A stretch of 64,000 nucleotides of DNA from Patescibacteria group bacterium (GTDB lineage Bacteria; Patescibacteriota; Patescibacteriia; 2-12-FULL-60-25): contig JALNYW010000002.1 of assembly GCA_023229665.1 (NCBI GenBank), positions 1 through 64,000 of the forward strand. Reading direction: 5' to 3'. Of the stretch, positions 9,162 through 17,843 are shown one piece after another (the stretch's first letter is position 1; every line of letters begins with the position of its first letter). The notes beneath the pieces were generated by a model. It did not search any database and was not told the DNA's origin. It saw only the letters and a list, made by a program, of their open reading frames with translations. The position numbers and the translations under genes were made by a program.

Positions 9162-11987
9162 ATGAATAATCTCGCTAAAGTTAGCAAAAAAATTTGGAGG
9201 GTGTCCCAACCTTGGCTAAAAATAGGGGGTTTGGCTTTTTTAGCGCTAACCATAGTGGGTTTTTTCGTTTTTACCGTGTATGCGGCCTGGGTGAGCCGGG
9301 AATTACCTGACCCGAACTATCTCCAGACCCGGGAAGTGCCCCAATCCACCAAAATCTACGACCGGACCGGTGAGCATCTTTTATACGAGGTCCATGGAGA
9401 TGAAAAACGCACCCTCGTAAAAATTGAAGACATCCCGGACTCCGTAAAATTCGCGACCATCGCCATCGAGGACCGTCAATTCTACGAACACCACGGCGTG
9501 TATTGGCAGGGCCTGATTCGCGCCGTCCTTCAGAGCATCTTGAAACAGCAGCGCATCCAAGGCACTTCGACGTTGACCCAGCAATTAGTGAAAAACGCGA
9601 TTCTGACGAATGAGCGCACTCCGGACCGCAAAATCCGCGAACTGATCCTCTCGTTGCAAATCGAACGCAAGTTTACCAAGGATCAAATTCTGCAATTGTA
9701 TTTGAATGAGATTCCTTACGGCTCCACCATCTATGGAGTCGAAGCGGCTGCCGAAACCTATTTCGGAAAAACCGCGAAAGAATTGACGCTCGACGAAAGC
9801 GCCTTGCTCGCCGCCATTCCGCAACGCCCGTCTTTTTACTCACCGTATTCAAGCTCCGGCGCCAAGGATAAATTCGAACAACTCATCGGACGCCAGCACT
9901 ATACGCTCGATCGCATGGCCGCCTACGGCTTCATCACGCGCGAAGAAGCCGACGCCGCGATGAAGGTGGACACGCTCGCCAAGGTGAAGCCGCGCAATAT
10001 CGGCAATATCGCCGCGCCGCACTTCGTCGCCTATGTGCGTGAAATGCTGGAAGATAAATACGGGGAAAAAATGGTAGGCGAAGGAGGCCTCAACATCATT
10101 ACCTCGCTTGATTGGGAGAAGCAGAAATTTGCCGAAGAGGAGGTCGTGAAAGGCGTTGAAGCGCGGGGCGAGCGCTACGGTTTTGAGAATGCCGCCTTGG
10201 TCTCGCTCGATCCGAAGACGGGGCAGGTACTCGCCATGGTCGGCTCCAAGGACTTCTTCGACGATGAAATCGATGGCCAGGTAAACGTGACCATCAGTCC
10301 GCGCCAGCCGGGCTCAAGTTTCAAACCCATCGTCTATGCGGCCGCGTTCGCGCGCGGGTATTTGCCGCAAACCCAGGTCTGGGACGTGAATACGGTTTTC
10401 AAGACGGGGACCGGAAACTACGAACCGAAAGATTATGACCTGAAAGAACGCGGCCCGGTCAGTCTGCGCCAAGCGCTCGCGGGCTCCTTGAATACTCCGG
10501 CCGTAAAACTTCTGTACATGGTCGGCGTGGGTCCGGTCATTGATTTCGCGGAGGAACTCGGCTATTCGACCTTAAGCGATCGCAGCCGTTTCGGCCTATC
10601 CCTGGTGCTAGGCGGTGGCGAGGTATTGCCCCTGGAACACGCGGCTGCCTTTGGGGCCTTTGCGCGCGAAGGCGAATATCACGCGCCCGTTTCCGTCTTG
10701 AAAGTGACGGCTCCGGACGGACAAATCCTGGAAGAATGGAAGGAAACCGAACCGCGCCGCGTAATGGACCAGCAAACGGCCCGCCTCGTGAACGACGTCA
10801 TGACCGATAATAATGCCCGCGCTTACGTTTTCGGCCAAAACAACAGCTTGACCTTGCCGGATCGTCCGGTCGCGGCCAAGACGGGAACGACCAATAATAA
10901 CAAAGACGCCTGGACCGCAGGCTTTACGCCCAACCTCGTCACCGTCGTCTGGGTGGGGAATAGCCGAGGTGAAGAAATGAAACGCGGAGCGGACGGCTCC
11001 ATTATCGCCGCGCCGATCTGGCAGGGCTACATGAAGCGGGCCTTGAAAGGCATGCCGATCGAGCGCTTCACCGCGCCCGCCCCGGCCCAAACCACCAAGC
11101 CCGCCTTGCTCGGCCAAGTATTCGAACAAAAAGTGAAGGTGAATAAACTGACCGGAAAGCGCGCGACCGAATCCACGCCGGCTGATCTCGTCGAGGAGCG
11201 CGTGAACCGCGAAGCACATTCCATTCTCTGGTACATCGACAAAGACGATCCGACCGGTCCGCCGCCGGGCAATCCCGCTTCGGATCCGCAATTTGGAAAT
11301 TGGGAAGCGGCCGTGCGCGGCTGGGTCGAGAAGACACAATGGAATGCAACCAGCACGGTATCGAATGAAATCGACACGGAATTTAACGAAGCGAGCCGTC
11401 CGCGCGTTACCATCCTTTCGCCCGCGGCAAACAGCTCAGTCACCAGCCGCCGCGCCGTCTTCATGGCTGGCGTCGAAGCGCCCCGACCCATCGTGCGCGT
11501 CGAAGCCTACTTGGACGGAGTGCCGATCGGTTCAACCGTGAACGCCCCCTGGTCCATCGAAGTGCAGATCCCGAACCGGATCGCTACCGGTTTCCGGACC
11601 CTGCTGTTCCGCGCCTTCGACCAATACGGCTTCTCCGGCGACACTTCGCACAGCATCAATCTCACGGCTCCGGCTGATCCCACCCTTTCCGGGGTCACCA
11701 TCATTTCGCCAAGCAATGGCGAAACCTGGTCGCGCGCCTCATTCCCGAAAAAGATTCAGGTGAACCTGGAAGACCCGAGCCTCTACGAGCGCGTAGAAAT
11801 CGCGCTCCTTGGACCTGACGGCATTCGCCGGCTCGTCGGTGCGGAAACTAATATCCAATCCACTCTGGTGGAGGTGAGCATGCCAGCCGGTCCGCCGATC
11901 GGCCGGCACTCAGTCGTCGTCGAAGCGACGCGACGCGGCTCCGCTTCCAAAGACGAAGCAAGAATCTTCATCAATGTGACGGACTAA
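9162..11987 (+). CDS. Class A penicillin-binding protein with C-terminal Ig-like domains
   Basis: 941 residues from ATG 9162, preceded by a weak AAGGG; an in-frame GTG at 9141 is less likely. A cytoplasmic Lys-rich start and one TM helix (GLAFLALTIVGFFVFTVYAAWV) precede the GT51 glycosyltransferase domain (AIEDRQFYEHHGV; GTSTLTQQLVK) and the transpeptidase domain with SxxK in GSSFKP, SxN in SLNTP and KTGT in AAKTGTTNNN. After about residue 740 come two Ig-like beta domains (VTILSPAANSSV..., VTIISPSNGETW...), an extension absent from most PBP1A proteins. It polymerises and cross-links peptidoglycan at the outer face of the membrane. The 5' coding end is AT-rich and holds TTAGC-type palindromes. 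Confidence 0.93.
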   Translation: MNNLAKVSKKIWRVSQPWLKIGGLAFLALTIVGFFVFTVYAAWVSRELPDPNYLQTREVPQSTKIYDRTGEHLLYEVHGDEKRTLVKIEDIPDSVKFATIAIEDRQFYEHHGVYWQGLIRAVLQSILKQQRIQGTSTLTQQLVKNAILTNERTPDRKIRELILSLQIERKFTKDQILQLYLNEIPYGSTIYGVEAAAETYFGKTAKELTLDESALLAAIPQRPSFYSPYSSSGAKDKFEQLIGRQHYTLDRMAAYGFITREEADAAMKVDTLAKVKPRNIGNIAAPHFVAYVREMLEDKYGEKMVGEGGLNIITSLDWEKQKFAEEEVVKGVEARGERYGFENAALVSLDPKTGQVLAMVGSKDFFDDEIDGQVNVTISPRQPGSSFKPIVYAAAFARGYLPQTQVWDVNTVFKTGTGNYEPKDYDLKERGPVSLRQALAGSLNTPAVKLLYMVGVGPVIDFAEELGYSTLSDRSRFGLSLVLGGGEVLPLEHAAAFGAFAREGEYHAPVSVLKVTAPDGQILEEWKETEPRRVMDQQTARLVNDVMTDNNARAYVFGQNNSLTLPDRPVAAKTGTTNNNKDAWTAGFTPNLVTVVWVGNSRGEEMKRGADGSIIAAPIWQGYMKRALKGMPIERFTAPAPAQTTKPALLGQVFEQKVKVNKLTGKRATESTPADLVEERVNREAHSILWYIDKDDPTGPPPGNPASDPQFGNWEAAVRGWVEKTQWNATSTVSNEIDTEFNEASRPRVTILSPAANSSVTSRRAVFMAGVEAPRPIVRVEAYLDGVPIGSTVNAPWSIEVQIPNRIATGFRTLLFRAFDQYGFSGDTSHSINLTAPADPTLSGVTIISPSNGETWSRASFPKKIQVNLEDPSLYERVEIALLGPDGIRRLVGAETNIQSTLVEVSMPAGPPIGRHSVVVEATRRGSASKDEARIFINVTD
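9174..9249. promoter_or_regulatory. Cluster of TTAGC-type palindromic sites in the 5' end of the PBP gene
   Basis: GCTAAAGTTAGC (9174-9185), TTGGCTAA (9212-9219) and TTAGCGCTAA (9240-9249) lie within 80 bp just inside the PBP coding region and next to the divergent 3D-gene promoter. They resemble the TTAGCCAA sites heading the accessory clusters at 31.7 and 60.3 kb. A role as operator is inference; codon choice for Leu-Ala could also give such words. Confidence 0.35.
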
Positions 11988-12022
11988 CAAAACATCCCCC
12001 GCACTGCGGGGGATGTTTTGTT
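11987..12022. terminator. Bidirectional terminator between PBP gene and dnaN
   Basis: Near-perfect stem ACAAAACATCCCCCGCA / TGCGGGGGATGTTTTGT placed between the two convergent genes. A-rich and T-rich flanks let it work in both directions. Confidence 0.85.
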
Positions 12023-12042
12023 ACGTGCTATGTGTTACGTGA

Positions 12043-13170
12043 TTATTGTCGAATCGGCATCACGATATAGCGATATCCTTCGCCCTCGGCCGGCGTCACC
12101 ACTACCGCGTTCATGCCGTCGATCAATCGAATGGTGACCTTGTCTTTGCCGATCGCGGCGAGACCATCCGAAATATAGCGGTAGTTCATCGTCACCTTGT
12201 TTGCGTCTCCGTCCACCACAGCCTTCAAGGAGGTGGCATGGGCGCCCGTACCGGTGTCGGACGACGAAACCTTCAAAGACCCCTCTGAGAACTCAAAATG
12301 GACGTCAAAGAGGCCTTGGCGGGAGAAGAGAGAAGCCGCCCGGATAGCTTTGGCCAATTCGGTCCTCGTAATCGTGCCCGTGGTTTTAAACTGGGTAGGG
12401 ATAATCTGGCGGTAATCCGGGAAACTTGCCTCAATTAAGCGGGAAATCAGCTCCACATTGCCATAGGTAATGACCATCTGGCTGTCCGTCATGGCCCACT
12501 CCACCGCCTCGGGCAACCCCATGTCATCGCTATAGGCGGTTAAGATGCGCCCGATCTCCTGCATGGCCTTGGCCGGGACAATGCACTTCACTTCCGCTTC
12601 CGAACTTCCGGTCTCCAAACCCGTGACACGTTCCGCCAGACGATAAGAATCGGTTGCGGCCATCACGAGCTTGCCGGAATGTTCTCCGTTGAAGTAGCAC
12701 GCGACGCCTCCCAACTCCGGTCGCGATTCCGAACCCGAAACGGCAAACGCCACTTGGCCGATCGCGCCGCGCAATTCCTCCGCCTTCAAGCGATAGCCAC
12801 CCTCTTTCGTAAGACGGGGAATAAGCGGGAACTCCGACGACGGCATTCCGCGGACCGTCGTCGTCGATCCGTCGGCGCGCACTTCCAAACCATCGCCATT
12901 CAAAACCAATTCCACCTTACCGGCCGGAAGGAGCGAAATGTAATCCTGTAAAAGCTTCGCCGGGACGGTAAACTCGCCGGCCTGTTCAACGCGTCCACGT
13001 ACCATGGCCGAAACCGCCATCTCAAGATTGGTCGTCGAGAGCTTGAGGCCGCCGTTCTCGGTTTTTAAGAGCACGTTTCCGAGAATGGGCAGGTTGGCAT
13101 TCTTGCCCGAGATGTGGCTTACGAGGGATAAGCCTTGGAGGAGGTTCTCCTGAGTACACGCGAAGTTCAT
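12043..13170 (-). CDS. dnaN: DNA polymerase III subunit beta (sliding clamp)
   Basis: 375 residues, near the usual length of about 366-375. The N-terminal half has the clamp pattern (MNFACTQENLLQGLSLVSHISGKNANLPILGNVLLKT) and the end VVTPAEGEGYRYIVMPIR matches the conserved C-terminal strand that ends in MPMR or MPIR in other clamps. The ring-shaped dimer tethers the replicative polymerase to DNA. It lies downstream of dnaA, as in most bacteria, but recF and gyrB do not follow. No SD sequence is visible before the ATG. Confidence 0.97.
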   Translation of the reverse strand: MNFACTQENLLQGLSLVSHISGKNANLPILGNVLLKTENGGLKLSTTNLEMAVSAMVRGRVEQAGEFTVPAKLLQDYISLLPAGKVELVLNGDGLEVRADGSTTTVRGMPSSEFPLIPRLTKEGGYRLKAEELRGAIGQVAFAVSGSESRPELGGVACYFNGEHSGKLVMAATDSYRLAERVTGLETGSSEAEVKCIVPAKAMQEIGRILTAYSDDMGLPEAVEWAMTDSQMVITYGNVELISRLIEASFPDYRQIIPTQFKTTGTITRTELAKAIRAASLFSRQGLFDVHFEFSEGSLKVSSSDTGTGAHATSLKAVVDGDANKVTMNYRYISDGLAAIGKDKVTIRLIDGMNAVVVTPAEGEGYRYIVMPIRQ

Positions 13171-13501
13171 AGGTTCGTGCCCATCTTGGATGGGCGTTCA
13201 AAACTCGTCAACGTGCCCTTCCAATCCGTCCCTCTGTTGTTATTAGGTTTATATATAAGAATATATACGGTGGTAGTAATAAGGGGTGTGGATGCTCTGG
13301 ATAAAGCAAAAATCCAGCGTCGTTGCTGGATTTGCTCGACCAATTTCATCCACCGTACCCCTGGAACAATCTGTGAGGGAGGGTGGAATAACTTTGGCCC
13401 GGATCCTGCCCCCTCGATTGTGTACGCAATTGATCCAATGCTTGTTCCATCCCATAACCCAACTTGCCCACAGGGTTATCCACCGTCCGCCTCTGGCGGG
13501 C
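13171..13501. other. Candidate replication origin (dnaN-dnaA intergenic region)
   Basis: A 331-bp gap between dnaA and dnaN with an AT-rich tract at about 13238-13268 (possible unwinding element) and DnaA-box-like 9-mers: TTATCCAGA (minus, 13304-13296), GCATCCACA (minus, 13295-13287), TCATCCACC (13346-13354), TTGCCCACA (13464-13472) and TTATCCACC (13476-13484). None is a perfect TTATCCACA. The dnaA-rpmH gap (14921-15050) has a TTCCACAGA-like word and is a second possibility. Confidence 0.5.
13304..13333 (-). terminator. dnaA terminator
   Basis: Stem AAATCCAGC / GCTGGATTT with a 6-nt loop; read on the minus strand it is followed by a T-rich run (TTTTTGCTTT). It would stop dnaA transcription before dnaN. 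Confidence 0.65.
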
Positions 13502-14920
13502 TCAGTTCTTGGTTCCCTCACTGGAATAAATTTTCTCGCGGATGATGGTGAGGTCGCGCTTGAGCTGTTCGTCTTGCTTCAGAAGTCCGGAAATTTTTTC
13601 GCAGGCGTGCATGGCCGTGGTGTGATCGCGCCCCCCGACCTGGTCTCCGATGGAAGGATAGGAGCACTTCGCCTCTTCTCGGAGGAGATACATGGCGACC
13701 TGTCTCGGGAATGCGAGCCGGCGCTCGCGACTCTTCCCAAGGATTTCATCCATGGTGATATCGAAGTAGGTCGTGACCGTTTCGAGCAGGACGCGAGGCG
13801 TGATCGTGCGCTTGGTAAGAGTGGGCGTGAAGCTCTGGAGGATTGGTTGGATGGTTTGCAGCGACGGCAACAGGTTTTTGAATTGATGGTAGGCGACGAT
13901 TTTGTTGAGCGCGCCTTCGAGCTCGCGGATATTCGACTGGATCGCGCCGGCAATCGCGTGGAGGATTTCCGTTGAGAGCGGATAATTTTTTTCACGCGCC
14001 TTGGCATGCAAGATGGCGACGCGGGTTTCAAAGTCCGCTTTGGAGATGTCGGCCGTCATGCCCCACTCGAAGCGGGACTGGAGGCGGGATTCCAGGTTTT
14101 GGATGTCCTTGGGCGGGCGGTCAGACGATAGGACGATCTGCTTATTGCTTTGGTGGAGATGGTTAAAGGTATGGAAAAATTCCTCCTGGGTTCCTTCGCG
14201 GCCGGCCAAAAATTGGATGTCATCCACTAAAAGGATGTCAACTAAGCGATATTTATCTTTAAAATCATTCCCATGGCCGCTTCGGACCGCCTGGATGAAT
14301 TCATTGGTGAATTTCTCGCAGGTGACATATTTCACCTTTAAATTCCCGTTCAATTGAAGGGCGTGATGGCCGATCGCTTGCAGCAAGTGGGTCTTGCCCA
14401 TGCCGGCGCTACCGTAAAGGAAGAGCGGATTGTGGACCTCGCCTGGTTTGGTGGCCACGGCCGTGGCCGCTGCATGGGCGAGTTCGTTGTTTTTGCCGAC
14501 GACAAAACTCGGAAATTGGTAACGAGGGTTCAAGCCGAGGTCGGCGCTGGCGGCCGAAGCGGTCGGCACGAAGGAGCTCGAAGTCGGCGGAGCATACGAC
14601 ACGGACTGCGCGCCTGGCATTTGCGGGGCCTGGTTGTGCGCGACGTGGTCCAGCGGAAGCACGGTCGTATTTTTCACTTCCACCCGGTACACCACCTCGC
14701 GAATCGGCAAATTTGAAGCGTTTCTTAAGGCTTTTACGATTTGGTCATGGTACTTTTTTTCAAGCCAGGCCTTGGTAAACGTGTTGGGAACGGAGACGAC
14801 GGCGCGCGAGCCCTCCGCCTCGCTCAAAAACGTATTCTTGAACCATGTCGTGAAGTTCGCCTTGGAGAGCGTGAGCTCCAACTCTCCGAGAGCCGCTTGC
14901 CAAAGAGCCTGGATGTCCAT
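13502..14920 (-). CDS. dnaA: Chromosomal replication initiator DnaA
   Basis: 472 residues with the standard four-domain layout. Domain I begins DIQALWQAALGELELTLSKANFTTWF. A Pro/Ser/Ala-rich linker follows, then the AAA+ domain with Walker A in GSAGMGKTHLLQAIG, Walker B in DILLVDDIQFL and the sensor region near LSSDRPPKDI. The C-terminal DNA-binding domain carries the signature around SYPSIGDQVGGRDHTTAMHACEKI. It binds DnaA boxes and opens the origin. It is divergent from rpmH. No SD sequence is seen upstream of the ATG. Confidence 0.98.
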   Translation of the reverse strand: MDIQALWQAALGELELTLSKANFTTWFKNTFLSEAEGSRAVVSVPNTFTKAWLEKKYHDQIVKALRNASNLPIREVVYRVEVKNTTVLPLDHVAHNQAPQMPGAQSVSYAPPTSSSFVPTASAASADLGLNPRYQFPSFVVGKNNELAHAAATAVATKPGEVHNPLFLYGSAGMGKTHLLQAIGHHALQLNGNLKVKYVTCEKFTNEFIQAVRSGHGNDFKDKYRLVDILLVDDIQFLAGREGTQEEFFHTFNHLHQSNKQIVLSSDRPPKDIQNLESRLQSRFEWGMTADISKADFETRVAILHAKAREKNYPLSTEILHAIAGAIQSNIRELEGALNKIVAYHQFKNLLPSLQTIQPILQSFTPTLTKRTITPRVLLETVTTYFDITMDEILGKSRERRLAFPRQVAMYLLREEAKCSYPSIGDQVGGRDHTTAMHACEKISGLLKQDEQLKRDLTIIREKIYSSEGTKN

Positions 14921-15006
14921 AAATCAGTTCGATCATTCCAACCGAGCATATCCCTGTCAAACTCTGTGGAAGGAAAGTGGATATAAAGGGATATCCCCCT
15001 AGGCTC

Positions 15007-15035
15007 TTGTCAAAACCTCAGATTTCACCTATCAT
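15007..15035 (+). promoter_or_regulatory. rpmH promoter
   Basis: -35 TTGTCA (15007-15012), 17-bp spacer, -10 TATCAT (15030-15035). Transcription would start near 15042, only about 9 nt before the rpmH ATG at 15051, with no SD sequence in between. Confidence 0.65.
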
Positions 15036-15050
15036 ATCCGCCATACTCAT

Positions 15051-15218
15051 ATGGCTACCAAGCGAACCTACCAGCCGAAAAAGCGCCGTCGCGCTAAAGT
15101 ACACGGCTTCCGCGCCCGCATGCGCACCAAGAAGGGCAAAGAAGTTCTCTCCCGCCGCCGCACCAAGGGCCGCAAGATCTCGGCGATTAAGACCAAGGTC
15201 AAGCGCTCCCGCCGCTAA
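15051..15218 (+). CDS. rpmH: Ribosomal protein bL34
   Basis: A 55-residue, very basic protein: MATKRTYQPKKRRRAKVHGF at the N-terminus, then GFRARMRTKKGKEVLSRRR as in L34 of other bacteria, with a Lys/Arg-rich tail (KTKVKRSRR) slightly longer than the usual 44-47 residues. It is a component of the large ribosomal subunit. It heads the rpmH-rnpA-yidD block. Confidence 0.96.
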   Translation: MATKRTYQPKKRRRAKVHGFRARMRTKKGKEVLSRRRTKGRKISAIKTKVKRSRR

Positions 15219-15225
15219 GATAAGA

Positions 15226-15260
15226 GAAAAACACTCCGACGAATGTCGGGGTGTTTTCTT
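15226..15260 (+). terminator. rpmH terminator or attenuator
   Basis: Stem AAAACACTCCGAC / GTCGGGGTGTTTTC around GAAT, ending in TTTTCTT, between rpmH and rnpA. It would make ribosomal protein L34 more abundant than RnpA. Confidence 0.75.
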
Positions 15261-15292
15261 CAGGGAAAGGGTTTCATGTTATATCTATATCC

Positions 15293-15703
15293 ATGCTACC
15301 AAAAGCTGAGCGCCTGCGCCGGGCCAAGGATTTTGCCCTGCTCTCCCAAAAAGGGCGGGTGATTTACAGCCCCTTTTATGCCCTGCGCCTGCGCCCGAGC
15401 CAGACGGCCACCAAGGTCGGCTTCGTGACCTCGGCAAAAATTTTTCGCACAGCCGTGAAGCGCAACCGCGCGAAGCGGCGCATGCGCGAAGTCCTGCGCC
15501 TCCTGAAATCCGAATGGCCGAAGCAAATCGATTTGTTGTTTATATTAAAAATCGAAGCGCTCGACGCGGAGTTCGTGGATTTACAAAATGCCGTGAAGCG
15601 TTCGTTTGAAAAAGTTCCAGAAGCGCTCACCAAGCCGCCGAGCCCCCGCAAAAATCTGAAAGCGCGCCGCAAGAGCTCGGTTGTCTATAAAGAGAACCCA
15701 TGA
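15293..15703 (+). CDS. rnpA: Ribonuclease P protein component
   Basis: 136 residues from the ATG at 15293; an upstream in-frame ATG at 15251 falls in the terminator and is rejected. It begins MLPKAERLRRAKDFALLSQKGR and carries the RNR signature in AVKRNRAKRRMREVLRLLK, which contacts P RNA and the pre-tRNA leader. It is the protein cofactor for tRNA 5' maturation. The C-terminus overlaps yidD by 4 nt (ATGA), implying coupled translation. A possible -10 (TATCTATAT, about 15282) lies close to the start. Confidence 0.95.
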   Translation: MLPKAERLRRAKDFALLSQKGRVIYSPFYALRLRPSQTATKVGFVTSAKIFRTAVKRNRAKRRMREVLRLLKSEWPKQIDLLFILKIEALDAEFVDLQNAVKRSFEKVPEALTKPPSPRKNLKARRKSSVVYKENP

Positions 15704-15957
15704 AGATGACTCACGCCCCACGGAAGTTTGGTCAGCTGTTGATCCGCGTCTATCAGAAAACGTTATCGCCCGACCATGGCCCGCTGCGCCACTTGTTCCG
15801 GTATCCGACCTGCAAATTTCATCCGACGTGTTCCGAATATACGCATGAAGCCGTCGGTCGTTTCGGATTGTTGAAGGGCTCCTGGCTCGGCGCGAAACGT
15901 ATCAGCCGTTGTCATCCATGGAGCCAGGGAGGGATGGATCCGGTTCCGAAGTCCTGA
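15700..15957 (+). CDS. yidD: Membrane protein insertion efficiency factor YidD
   Basis: 85 residues with the family signature: IRVYQKTLSPDHGP, then CKFHPTCSEYTHEAV with the conserved Cys pair, then GSWLGAKRISRCHPW and GGMDPVP. YidD is a small amphipathic membrane-associated protein that helps YidC-dependent insertion. It overlaps rnpA by 4 nt. Unusually, yidC does not follow; the next genes are on the opposite strand. Confidence 0.95.
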   Translation: MKMTHAPRKFGQLLIRVYQKTLSPDHGPLRHLFRYPTCKFHPTCSEYTHEAVGRFGLLKGSWLGAKRISRCHPWSQGGMDPVPKS

Positions 15958-16050
15958 TTGTCATAGATGGGTGAAAGCCCCGTTTTATGGGCATACGAAT
16001 AATGTATACAACGTATGTCCATGTTAACCCGCTACGCCGTCGGCGTATTC

Positions 16051-16353
16051 TCAAAACATCTTTGGCTGTATCGCTGGTTCCTCAATACCCAGATGAACGG
16101 CTAAGAATTTCACCAACGCCTCCTGTTCCAACGGGAGGCGTAGTGTTTTCTTTTTCGACGTTTGTCCATTCGTGATTTCCACGTCCGATTTTGAGAGCTT
16201 GAGCGTTTTTGCCAGGTAAGAAATCAATTCGCGATTCGCTTCGCCGTCCACCGGTGGAGCGGCGAGTTTTATTTTAAGGGCGCCGTCAGCCATCCAGCCC
16301 GTGATTTCGGTTTTGGAAGAATTTGGGACGACCCGGACGGTGAGGAGTGACAT
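16051..16353 (-). CDS. DUF167 / YggU family protein
   Basis: 100 residues starting MSLLTVRVVPNSSKTEI; the longer reading frame upstream runs into the hairpin after tig and is not used. The typical motif is present: ITGWMADGALKIKLAAPPVDGEANRELISYLAKTL, then SDVEITNGQTSKKKTLRL. Members are small alpha/beta proteins of unknown biochemical role, widespread in bacteria and eukaryotes. It lies downstream of tig on the same strand, separated by a long hairpin, so the two may be transcribed apart. Confidence 0.85.
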   Translation of the reverse strand: MSLLTVRVVPNSSKTEITGWMADGALKIKLAAPPVDGEANRELISYLAKTLKLSKSDVEITNGQTSKKKTLRLPLEQEALVKFLAVHLGIEEPAIQPKMF

Positions 16354-16368
16354 AAAATCATTGTATGA

Positions 16369-16449
16369 AAAAACGGGTGATGCGGCGAGCGACTTCTCGG
16401 ACGACGTACGTCGGAGCGAAAGTCGTGAGCCGCAGCAGGACCCGTTTTT
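16369..16449. terminator. Long imperfect hairpin downstream of tig
   Basis: Outer stem AAAAACGGGT (16369-16378) / ACCCGTTTTT (16440-16449), inner paired blocks (GCGGC with GCCGC, CGACTT with AAGTCG) and a perfect 12-bp palindrome CGACGTACGTCG at the tip (16402-16413). The A and T flanks allow termination in either direction. At 81 nt it is much longer than an ordinary terminator. Confidence 0.65.
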
Positions 16450-16464
16450 CAATTCATAACTATA

Positions 16465-17748
16465 TTATTTCATGCACTCCTTCTTCAGCCACTCGAGCGC
16501 GCGACGGTTGCGCATCTGGATCTTCACGTAGTCTCGGTAGTCGGGAGAGGAGACGTGCTGGCGCGTGTCCGCCTGGAGCTCCGGGATATTGGTGAGGATG
16601 CGGTCCACCTCGGCGTCGATTTCTTCCTCCGAGACCTCGATCTTTTCCTGGTTGGCAAAGGCTTTGATGAGTACCGCGGTACGGATGCGGCGGACGGCCT
16701 GCTGGGTAAAGTCCAATTTTAGCTCATCTTTGCTCTTTTTGATCTGTTGGAGATAGGTCGCCATGTCCATGCCCTGGTCTTCGAGGCCATGTTCGAGCTC
16801 GTGCATCATGCGCGTGACCTCTTCATTGATCAAAATGCCCGGTGTTTCGCTGAAGCTAGCGGAATCCACGAGTTTCTCAAGCATTTCGATTTCCGCGGCC
16901 TCAGCGGCGCGAGTTTCCATTTCAGCCTGCATGTTTTCTTTCAATTTTGTACGAAGCTCTGCCAAATCCGCGAGGCCGACGGTCTTCGCGAATTCGTCAT
17001 CGGCCTTTGGGAGCTGGAGCTCAAAGACGCTTGTCGCTTTCACCTTGAAATCCACCTCTTTGCCGGCGAGATGCTTCTGGAAATGTTCGGCCGGGAACGG
17101 GAGAGTGAAGGTTTTTTCATCGCCGGCCTTCATACCGACCAACTGCTCGGCCATGCCCGGGATATAGTTCGGTTCGGACAGATATACGCGATAATCACGG
17201 CCCGTGCCGCCTTCAAGCGCCACGCGATCCTTGCTCATCTCCAAATCCACGATGATCAAGTCATCCATGGTGGCGGGACGTTCAGCCAAAACTTCGGTGC
17301 GACGCATGCGGCGCATTTCATCAATCGCCTCTTCAACCTGCGCGTCGTTCGCGGTTTTGGCTTTCTTTTCCACCTGGCACGCTTTCAAGTCCGGCATTTT
17401 CGTGACTTCCGGCACCAAGGCCGTGGTGGTCGTGAAGGTGATGGCTTCGCCCGGAACGAGTTTTTCAATCGAAATCGCCGGGGATCCGACGGTTTCCAGC
17501 TTCTCGGCCAAGACGGCCTTCACATAGGCGGCACGCACGATGCGCTCGAGAGCAGCTTCAAGAATCGCCATTTCGCCATGGATGCGCTTCACGTCTTCGT
17601 AGGTTGCAAAACCAGGGCGGAAACCGGGCATGGGTTTGGCCGTGGAGATTTCTTTTACTGCTTCTTCGCGATACGCCTTGGTTTCCTCCCACGGGATTTC
17701 AAATTCGAGTTTGACTTCGCCCGAGGGGAGACGGGTAATTTTTTGCAT
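16465..17748 (-). CDS. tig: Trigger factor
   Basis: 427 residues, the usual length. It has an N-terminal ribosome-binding domain (KLEFEIPWEETKAYREEAV; the signature loop is modified to PGFRPGF), a central FKBP-type PPIase domain (about residues 150-240, with FTLPFPAEHFQKHLAGKEVDF) and a helical C-terminal chaperone domain. It binds nascent chains at the ribosome exit tunnel. The gene has its own promoter with a very short leader. Confidence 0.95.
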   Translation of the reverse strand: MQKITRLPSGEVKLEFEIPWEETKAYREEAVKEISTAKPMPGFRPGFATYEDVKRIHGEMAILEAALERIVRAAYVKAVLAEKLETVGSPAISIEKLVPGEAITFTTTTALVPEVTKMPDLKACQVEKKAKTANDAQVEEAIDEMRRMRRTEVLAERPATMDDLIIVDLEMSKDRVALEGGTGRDYRVYLSEPNYIPGMAEQLVGMKAGDEKTFTLPFPAEHFQKHLAGKEVDFKVKATSVFELQLPKADDEFAKTVGLADLAELRTKLKENMQAEMETRAAEAAEIEMLEKLVDSASFSETPGILINEEVTRMMHELEHGLEDQGMDMATYLQQIKKSKDELKLDFTQQAVRRIRTAVLIKAFANQEKIEVSEEEIDAEVDRILTNIPELQADTRQHVSSPDYRDYVKIQMRNRRALEWLKKECMK

Positions 17749-17759
17749 AGATCAGGCCG

Positions 17760-17788
17760 AGATTAGGCCAAAACGGGGGATTCGTCAA
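17760..17788 (-). promoter_or_regulatory. tig promoter
   Basis: Minus-strand -35 TTGACG (17788-17783), 17-bp spacer, -10 TAATCT (17765-17760). The tig ATG is at 17748, so the predicted leader is about 5 nt with no room for an SD sequence. Confidence 0.65.
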
Positions 17789-17803
17789 TGCTACGGCTTG
17801 GGC

Positions 17804-17832
17804 TTGATTGTTTTTGATATTTTGCGTATTCT
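17804..17832 (+). promoter_or_regulatory. ychF promoter
   Basis: -35 TTGATT (17804-17809), 17-bp spacer, -10 TATTCT (17827-17832); the ychF ATG at 17844 is about 5 nt past the expected start site. It is divergent from the tig promoter. Confidence 0.6.
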
Positions 17833-17843
17833 TCGCCCGAATT

